The position numbers were made by a program, and so were the translations under genes. The notes below the pieces were generated by a model, which did no database searches, was not told the DNA's origin, and was given only the letters and a program-made list of their open reading frames with translations. From assembly GCA_023249275.1 (NCBI GenBank), contig JAHFCV010000037.1:1-15116 (forward strand): a DNA stretch of 15,116 nucleotides, in the 5' to 3' direction. Positions 5,538 to 14,500 of the stretch are shown here, in pieces (position 1 is the first letter of the stretch; the number at the start of each line of letters is the position of its first letter). This DNA is from Candidatus Methanoperedens sp. (GTDB taxonomy: Archaea; Halobacteriota; Methanosarcinia; Methanosarcinales; Methanoperedenaceae).

Positions 5538-8500
5538 CTTCTACCACCTCTTGATGTTGTGACTGTAACATGGCAGTTTCCAGCATAACAGGTATAGTAT
5601 ATTCCCAGAGATGCATTGTGCAGTATTATCGGATTGATATTCCCGGAATTTACGTAATAAGGGTTATGACACGGACCCTGGCAGGCGCTGTTCATGGAAT
5701 GTTTTGCCTGGTCTACAAGCTGTTTGGGCTCTCCCCCATAGGGTTGAGCGCTATCGGCATGGCATAATGCACAACTGCTGGCACTATTTGTTGCCAACAG
5801 ACTGTCGTTAGTGGCATAATGGCTCACGGTAGCGTTCAATACTTTGATTGCTTCGTAAGTGCCGTATGTAAGATTCAGGTTAGCTGCCTGACTGTAGTTA
5901 TGGCATACCTGACATGAGCCTGCTGTGAAGTTAGTGGAGTGAGCCTTCACGCCTGCAAATACTTTGCCTGGATAATGCTTGCTAACTACTGGTGCATTGA
6001 ATGCACCTATCGGGTTTGGTGTTTCATTCACATGGCAGTATGCGCATGGTTTCGGATTGAGATAGTCAGCAGGATGCTTGACAGGCTGTGTTCCATCGCT
6101 GTGGCATGCCCAGCAGGCTTTTGACCTGTTGTCTGATAAACTCACGCTTGAACCGGCATTGGAGTTTAGATTCCTGTGCACGCTGTAATTGGTGAAAGCT
6201 GTACCATTTATCCTCCTGTCGGATGGAGGTCCATTGGGGTCATTGGCTGTGGATGGATGGCAGCTCAGACAATCAGGTCCTCCTGCATCGGGTTTTGACT
6301 GGTTAAGCTTGTGCAGGAAGGTTGCGCTGGTTGTATTCGAGGGTAGCTCCTTGCCGTGGCACGACTTGCACCTAACATCGCTCCAGTCCCCTGCAATGTT
6401 AACAGAGTGGTTCTGGAAAGGCATACCGCTGGAAGAGTTTGCGGGAACCAATCCAGTGAGATTGAATACCTCTGGAGGTTTGGGGTTTAATAAATCGCCT
6501 TTATAGTTGTAATTTCCTGAAGGCGCTGAACCGTTATAGTGGCAGTTGGCACACCAGTATCCTCCTGTCAGGCTCTGGTTTTCTGAGTTGCCACCCTGTA
6601 TAAGGGATGCGTTGCCCAGTCTTGAAGCATTGTGAAGGGATTTTTTACCATGGCAGTAATAGCAGCTTGAGAGTTGGCTTGTGTTGTCCCAGTATCTTGG
6701 CTGCTGCGTACCGTTCCACAGGGCGCCGGAGTACGTGTTGTTGCTGTGCAACATTGGCGTCTCCACTATGAAAGCAGAGCTGAAGTTCGGCATGCCTGCG
6801 CCCTGGTGGCAGCTTGTACAATTTACAGCGCTGGTGTTGGTATTGCCCCAGGTGTTGTCCTGCTGGAGATACCTGACAGGGTGGATGCTCCGCGTCGAGT
6901 TGATGTGGCATCCGGTACAGAGTGAATTGTTATGTTTCTCCCTGTAACCGGTCACTGCTCCTGTGTAATTTGTGCCGCCGCTTCCATTGTTGCCGTGACA
7001 GCTCAGGCAGTATGTGACGTTGGACATGTCAAAAGCCGGCTTGTAAATAGTGGAGTTATGCAGTCTTCCTGATGCATGGCAGTCCGCGCATGATGGATTT
7101 GAGCCCGGATAGTTGAGAGAATGGTTAGTTGTGGTCATGTTGTTGCTGTCTATGAATGGGAATACACTTGACTGGTTGTTATGGCAGTAATTACAGTAAG
7201 TGGTGTTGCTCAGTGCCGCCATATCACTGCGCTTCTTGCCATAGTGGCTCACGCTCTGGTTACCGCCATTGGCGCCGCTGTATATGTTGGATGAGGCTCC
7301 ATCCGGATCAAGCGCCATACCTACCATCATTTCGCTCTTGTTGTGGCAGACGTAGCATGAGGTTGCTATTGATGTATTGATACTTGTGCCGTTCCAGTAG
7401 TGCTGGGTGACAGTAAGTACAGTGTTATTGGGAGCATAATTAAAATTCTGCCCTGCGTCCTGAACATGACAGTTTGTGCAGTTATACGGGGTCTTGTAGT
7501 TGGATGGATGACCCGAAGGCTCACTACCGTCACCGTGACATGCCCAGCATTTCTTGCTCTCTGAGTAATTGGCATCGCTCGCTGATGCATCCTTATTCAA
7601 GTCCTTGTGTATGCTGGAGTTCATGGCGGTCTGGTTTATCCTCTTTCCATCTGAGAGACTTCCACTCAAGCCATGGCAGCTCGTGCAGTTAGCTCCGCCG
7701 CTGCTTGAGCTTAAGCTGTGTGTGAAATTCAATGATGTGGCGCTTGCTCCAAGATTGTTATTGTGGCAGGTCTTGCACTTTGCATCGTCATAGCTTGATG
7801 CAAGGTCGTTCGAGTGGTTGTAGAACTGCGTACTGTCTCTCGCTAATAAAGGCACCTTGCCGCTCTTGTTTAAGACCTCGGGCGGCTCCGGGCTAAAGAG
7901 GTTTCCTTTAAAGCTGTAATTGCCTGCGGGTGTGGTATTGTAATGGCAGTTGGCGCACCAGTAGCCATTGCTTAAGCTCTGCCTTACAGTGTTGTTACCC
8001 TTCATCCGGGTTATATTACCAAGACCTGATAAGTTATGCAAGGCAATCTTGCCGTGGCAGTAATCGCAGCCTGACTGCTGGCTGGTATTGTCCCAGAATC
8101 CCGAATACGTGCCGTTCCATAGCGCCCCTGAATACTTATTCGTGCTGTGATTTAGCTGTGGCACTTTGGGGGCGGTGCCAAAGCCGGCAATACCTGAGCC
8201 CTGGTGACAGCTTGTACAGTTCACCGCATTAACTTTAGTTGTAGCCCAGGTATTGTCCTGCTGCAAATAGCGAACAGGGTGAATGCTATCCGATGCGTTC
8301 AGATGGCACTGGCTGCATGCCGTTCCTGTGCTGTTGTGCCGCTCAAGATTATTTTTACTGGCACTTCCACCTGCTCCGTGGCAGTTTGTGCAGTAAGTGG
8401 CATTGGGGAGTGAGAGAGAGGTCTTGTATAGCGTGCTATTATGTATTCTGCCGCCGCTGTGGCAGTCCTTGCATGTGGGGTTTGTTGCAGGATAACCGAG

Positions 8501-11500
8501 CGAGTGATTAGAAATTGTCCTGTTTGCGCTGTCTATGAATGGGAACGCCGATGTCCCGTTATGGCAGTTGTCACAGTAAGGCGTGGTATTCTGCTGCACA
8601 GCCATATCGCCTCTCTTCCTGCCGTAGTGGCTGACGCTTGCATTGCCGCCGTTAGCGCCGCTGTAAACATTGCTGCTCGCTCCATCAGGATCGTACGCCG
8701 GGGTTATCATTCCACTCGTATTGTGGCAGGCGTAGCATGAGGTTGCATTTGGTGTCCTGATGCTGTTACCGTTCCAGAAGTGCTGGGTAACATTGAGTAT
8801 GGTGGTATTGGGAGTATAATTGAAATTCTGCCCCGAGCCCTGGACATGACAGTCTGTGCAGTTATAGGGGGTCTTGTATCGTGTCGGGTGTCCGCTGGGT
8901 TCTTTACCGTTTTCACTGTGGCATGCCCAGCATTTCTTGCTGTCGTTGAAGCCAGTATCAGATGCTGTTGCGTCTTTGTTCAGGTCTTTGTGTATTGCAT
9001 TTGCATCGTTTACGGCTGTGATATTGATATTCTGCACGCTTCCGCCTATGTAGTGGCAGCTTGTACAGTTCGCGCCTCCGCCGCCTTGGGCTACATTGTG
9101 GCTGAAGTTAAGCGACGTTGCTCCTGCATCAAGAGCGTTGTCATGGCAGGTCTTGCACTTGGAATCATTGTATCCTGTTGAAACATCGTTTGTGTGGTCA
9201 TAGAAGTTGGTGTTATCACGAGCCTTTTGTGGAACTTTTCCGCTGGCGTTTCTGATTTCAGGCGGTTCGGGAGAGAATAATGTGCCTGCATAGCCGGATG
9301 TGGCGCCTGAATAATGGCAGTTGGCGCACCATGTGCTGTTAGCAAGAGCCTGCCTTACAGTGTTGCTGCCCTTCACTCTGGTTATGTTACCAAGTCCTGA
9401 GGTATTATGAAGAGCAATCTTGCCGTGGCAATAATCGCAGCTCGTTTGCTGGCTGGTATTAGTCCAGTACGCAGGCTGCGTGTTATTCCATAGCGCACCT
9501 GAATACGTATTAGTGCTGTGGTTCATGGGTTTTGGAGTGATTGGCGCTTTATTAAACCCGCTCAAGCCCGGATTCTGGTGGCAGGTGGTACAGTTAACTG
9601 CATTTGTCTTGGTCTGTGCCCAGTTTAATCCATCCTGCTGCAGGTATCTCACCGGGTGAATGCTCTTCGTGGAGTTCAGGTGGCAATTCGTACAATTAAG
9701 TCCTGTGCTGCCATTGTGCTGCTCAAGGTTCTTGATGGTGGCTGTGCCACTACTGCCGTGGCATGCGAGACAATATGAAGAATTGGGAAGGGCAAAGGCT
9801 GGTCTATATAGAGTGCTGTTGTGCAGCCTGCCATATGAGTGGCACTCCTTGCATTCCGGATTCGTGGATGGATAATTCATCGAGTGGTTTGCAATCGTCC
9901 TGTTATTAGTAGCGTTGATGAACGGGAATACGCTTGTAGCGTTGTTGTGGCAATAGCTGCAGTACGTTGTATTAGCCATTACTGCCATATCGCCACGCTT
10001 CTTTCCATAGTGGCTCACGCTGTTGTTGCCGCCGTTTGCGCCGCTGTAAACGCCTGTGCCTGCGCCGTCAGGGTCAAAGCTGCCCAGCATCATCTCTGTC
10101 TTGTTATGGCACACGTAGCACGACGTTGCATTCGCCGTAGTTACACTTGTGCCGTTCCAGTAGTGCTGGGTGACGTTGAGTAGGGTATTGTTTGGAGTGA
10201 AATTGAAGTTCTGCCCTGCGCCCTGGACATGGCATGAAGTACAGGTATAAGGAGTCTTGTAATTGGTTGGATGAGCGGATGGCTCACTGCCGTTTCCGTG
10301 GCATGCCCAGCATTTCTTGTTCTCTGCTGTCGCATTGCTTGAGTTAGCAGCGCCGCTGTTCAGGTTCTTATGGAGGGCATTAGAGTCATTTATGGCGCTG
10401 AAGTTCACAAGTTTGCCTGCGCCTGCCGTGCCTCCGATGTTATGGCAGGCGGTACAGTTGGCTCCTCCATTTATGCCTGTTGCAGCGTTGTGCAGGAACT
10501 CACTCATGTTTGCACTGCCGCTTAACAGCGTGCTGTGGCAGGATTTGCAATCCAGGTCTGTGTAGGTGGGGAGCGAGTGATTATAATAATTCGAGAAGTT
10601 ACCCTTCCAGTTTGTTCCGTTGGTTATTTCAGGCGGTACCTTGAGCCCTGCTGATACAAACGTTGAGTTCATCTGGGTGTAGTTGAGGTCGCCTTTATAA
10701 TGGCAGTCAGCACATGAACCATTGCTGCCTATCGAGCCGTACATTACGTAATTCGGATTCCACTGGAGTATTCTTCCAAGCGGCGTAGCGTTATGTTTAG
10801 TATCGTTGTGGCAGTAGATGCATGCTGTCTGCGGCGAGGTATTCGTCCAGTAGCTGTCCCATACCGAGCCGTTGGAAACGTTATCGCTGTGCCGCATGGG
10901 ATTCTTTATCTTGAAGGCTGTGAAGCCGGTCAAAGAAGAATCAACACTCGTTGTCTGGTGGCAGGTTACGCAATTTACTGCGCTTGAATTTGTAGTGGCG
11001 AAGCTATTGCTCTGGGTCAGGTACTTGACCGCATGTATATCCTTACCTGCCAGTGTTCCTATTGTATTGTTGGCATGGCATTCAGTACAATATAAATTCC
11101 TGTGTTCGGATTTGTTATTGGTAGCCGCAGTGCCGCTTGCACCGTGGCATGTGGAACAGTATGAATCATTGCTTACTGGCTTTGCAAGGGTGCTGTTGTG
11201 TATCCTGCCGCTGTAATGGCATGCGGTACACAAGGGCGTGGTGGCTCTGCTGGTATGGTTGAATATCGTGTTGTTGAAATCGCTCACGAAGAATGTGGCG
11301 TTGTTGGTTGTGGTGTTGTGGCAGTATGTGCAGTATGTAGTTGTGTCCCAGCCTGCCATGTCGTTTCTCTTCTTGCCGTAGTGGCTTGAGCTGTTATTGC
11401 CCCCATTGGCTCCACCATATACGCTGGCTGCATCATCCGGGTCAAGGTTAAGACCCAACATCATCTCACTCCTATTATGGCAGGCATAACACGAAGTTAC

Positions 11501-14500
11501 GCTTGATGTTGAGATGTTACTGCCGTTCCAGTAGTGCTGGGTGACGTTGAGTATAGTATTGTTGGGCGTATAATTCAGGTTCTGCCTCGTAACATGGCAG
11601 TCCACGCAGTTGTAAGGTGTCTTGTAATTAGTTGGATGACTGCTTCCTGGTTCGGTGCCGTTGCCGTGGCATGCCCAGCATTTCTTGTTCTCAGCAGGGA
11701 GGCTTGTACTCACGCCGCCGTTCAGGTTCTTGTGGAGCGCGAGAGAATCGTTCATAGCTGTGAAGTTCACAAGCCTGCCTGTGCCCGCCGAACCTCCGAT
11801 GTTATGACAACTCGTACAGTTGGCTCCTCCGCTTGAACCTATATCTACTGTATGCGGGAACTGCTTGGTGGTAGTTATAGCAGCAGTCCCGTGGCATTCC
11901 TTGCACTTGGCGTCTGTATAATTGGTAGCCACAATACTGGAGTGGTCGTACCATGAACCATAATTGGGATTGCTCGGGTTTATATTATTGACTGTAATCA
12001 GCGGCGGCGCAGGGTTCCAGGCTGAGCCGTTATACTTGTATTTGCCTGAGGGCGTAGAACCGTTGTAGTGACAGTTGGCGCACCAGTTACCGCTCAGGTT
12101 GGTGCTGTTCTTCAGGTTCTGCGCGGTAGAGCCGTTCTGCACCCATTCGATGTTGCCGATGGCGCGCTTCTTGTGGTTAGCGAGCAGGGCGTGGCAGTAG
12201 TAGCATGGGAGATACTTGTAGTTGTCTGCTTTTATGGCTACATAGTCGAGGTAGAAGTTATCGACTACGTTGTCGTCCCTCGTTTTATTGCTGTCACTGA
12301 ACAGTATGCTCGCTGTGCCGGTATCGCTTATAGCTGAATAGGGAATGGAATAATTCACCCATCCATTGGTGGTGGGAAAAGGATCCAACTTGACTAACTG
12401 ATAACTGTTAGCCCCATAGTCATACGCATAGATATCAAGACCTTCTCCTGCGGTCACGTAACCTTTTGCAAGAAGTGTGTATTCCGCTGTCTCCTGCGCA
12501 GCATATTTGGGAATGCCTGTGAAGTTGTGGTACAGGTTGATTTCCTGATGGTATATTCCCGGGGTAATCCTGGCATACTCTATCTTCAGGCTCCCCTTAG
12601 TTGTATTGCTCTGGGTCTTGTCAACAAATTTAATGCTGGGATAACCGCCCTGCATTTCAGCCACTGTAAGAGTATAGTTGTATTTTGTGAATGTTGCATT
12701 ATTTAAAGTGGTTTTTGTATTCCAATATGTTCCATCATAGACCTGGAGGTCAAAAGAATCCCCCGATGTAGAGTAGTTCATCTGGAAAGTATAGTTGTCT
12801 GCTGTCTGGACATTCTGGAAATCCAAACTTGTATCCATTTTATATACAGCATGGGCTGAGTTGTTCAGGGTAAGGCTGACATCATCAAAATCACTGTACA
12901 AAGCTGCCCCGTTAGTATTCGGAGTACCGCCATCCATGGAGAGCCTTATCTTCCACGTACCGGTTGTGGTTATATTCGCCGAGACATCGTATATCTCTGC
13001 CGACCAGGCAACCGGTCCTATCTGGGTATCGCTCCATGTATAGGTCACAGCATTGCTGGGATTCACCAGTTGTACCCTCATTGTCTGGTTTATGGGCGCT
13101 ACCGAGCCTATTGATTTTCTCCAATCGAAAGATAGAATGGCTGAAAGAGATGCTGTGCTGTTGACCTGGAAGGTCTGCTCTGCTATGGATGTCCTGTTAG
13201 TTATAGTTTTAGCTGTAATACTTCCATTAAGGCTTCCATACTGCGGCGTTCCAGTATCCACCCAGACAATTGGGAAGCTCGTTGCCGGGGTTACTGTCCA
13301 GCTCGACAAATCCGAAACGAATTTACCATTTACCATATTTTCCTGCGGACCAAAGGTTTCATTTATAGTGGCAACTGCTCCCCCATCAGAGGCACTGCGC
13401 AGGTTATTCCAGTTGGTTATGCTTCCATAGGTTGTGGTGTTGCTATCAGCATATTGGTACACCGTGTTTGGGGGCAGAGAGCGCCATCCTTCGGTCAGCG
13501 TCTCAAAGCTTCCATCCACTGTCTGCGCCCCTGAGAGTGGCGATGCTGTGCCGTACTGCACGGACTGGGAAGAAACAACTACTGTTGAGGTCTGGATTAA
13601 ATTCGCCCCTCCCACCGCTGCCTGCTGGTTCTTTGATGTCCAGTAGTCGCCCCACTTCTGCCCTGCATCGCTGTCGCCGCTGTGATTGGTATAAGGCACC
13701 TGAGGGGGATTCAAGCCAAGCGAACCTGCGAAGGTTGTATTTGTGTGGCAGTTGTCGCAGGTTACTATATTGGTGGTGCTCCAGTCATAGCTCAAGTTCT
13801 GCTGTAAAAATCTAATGTTGTGGGTATCGTTGGTATGGCATTTTATACACGAAACGCTGTTGTTGTGCTTATTAAATAATGAGTGGCAGGAGAGACAACG
13901 CCCTGAAAGGTCAGTATAATCCGTTGAAGTCCTGTTTGGAAGCTCTAATGAGTGTGTAGTCCTGTGGCAGGAAACGCATGGCACTGTGCTCACCCCTGTG
14001 TTATCGTGGGCATGTTGTTCTGCTTTTGTGATATTATACGCCACCCTTGTGATTGTGGAAGCCACTCCGGGCATCGAACCAGGCTGCCATGCAGGTACGG
14101 TGGTATTGGAGATTTCCGTGGTGTTATGACAGTTTGAATTATTACACATCGGTCTGTCAGCCATGTTTGTTCTATCACCCGCGCCAAGATCATACGTTGC
14201 GCTGCCTTTTACCTCGTGGCAGAAGGCACAATATGGCGACCCCGGCACCTGCTGGCTGAAATTCGGATAGGAGTTAGCTGGTGCGCCATCATCAGAATAG
14301 TTCCAGCGGTTGGCACTAAATACCTGGTTCTGGTCAGCGGCGGGGATATCGGGGGGATTAACCTTAAATTTATGAATATCAAGCTGGTCGTCCCTGAATG
14401 TTTTGGAGATGTTCTCATACCAGTGCTCATACCCCCGGTGGCATACCGCGCAGTTGTCAGATGTTCCGGTTTGCGATGTGTGGGTGCCATGACCTGCGCC

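Noticed and set aside
6540..12082. Evenly spaced repeated DNA suggestive of a CRISPR or tandem array
   Set aside because: The spacing is about 1.37-1.40 kb, always a multiple of three, in one open frame, and conservation follows heme motifs. It is a protein-level repeat.
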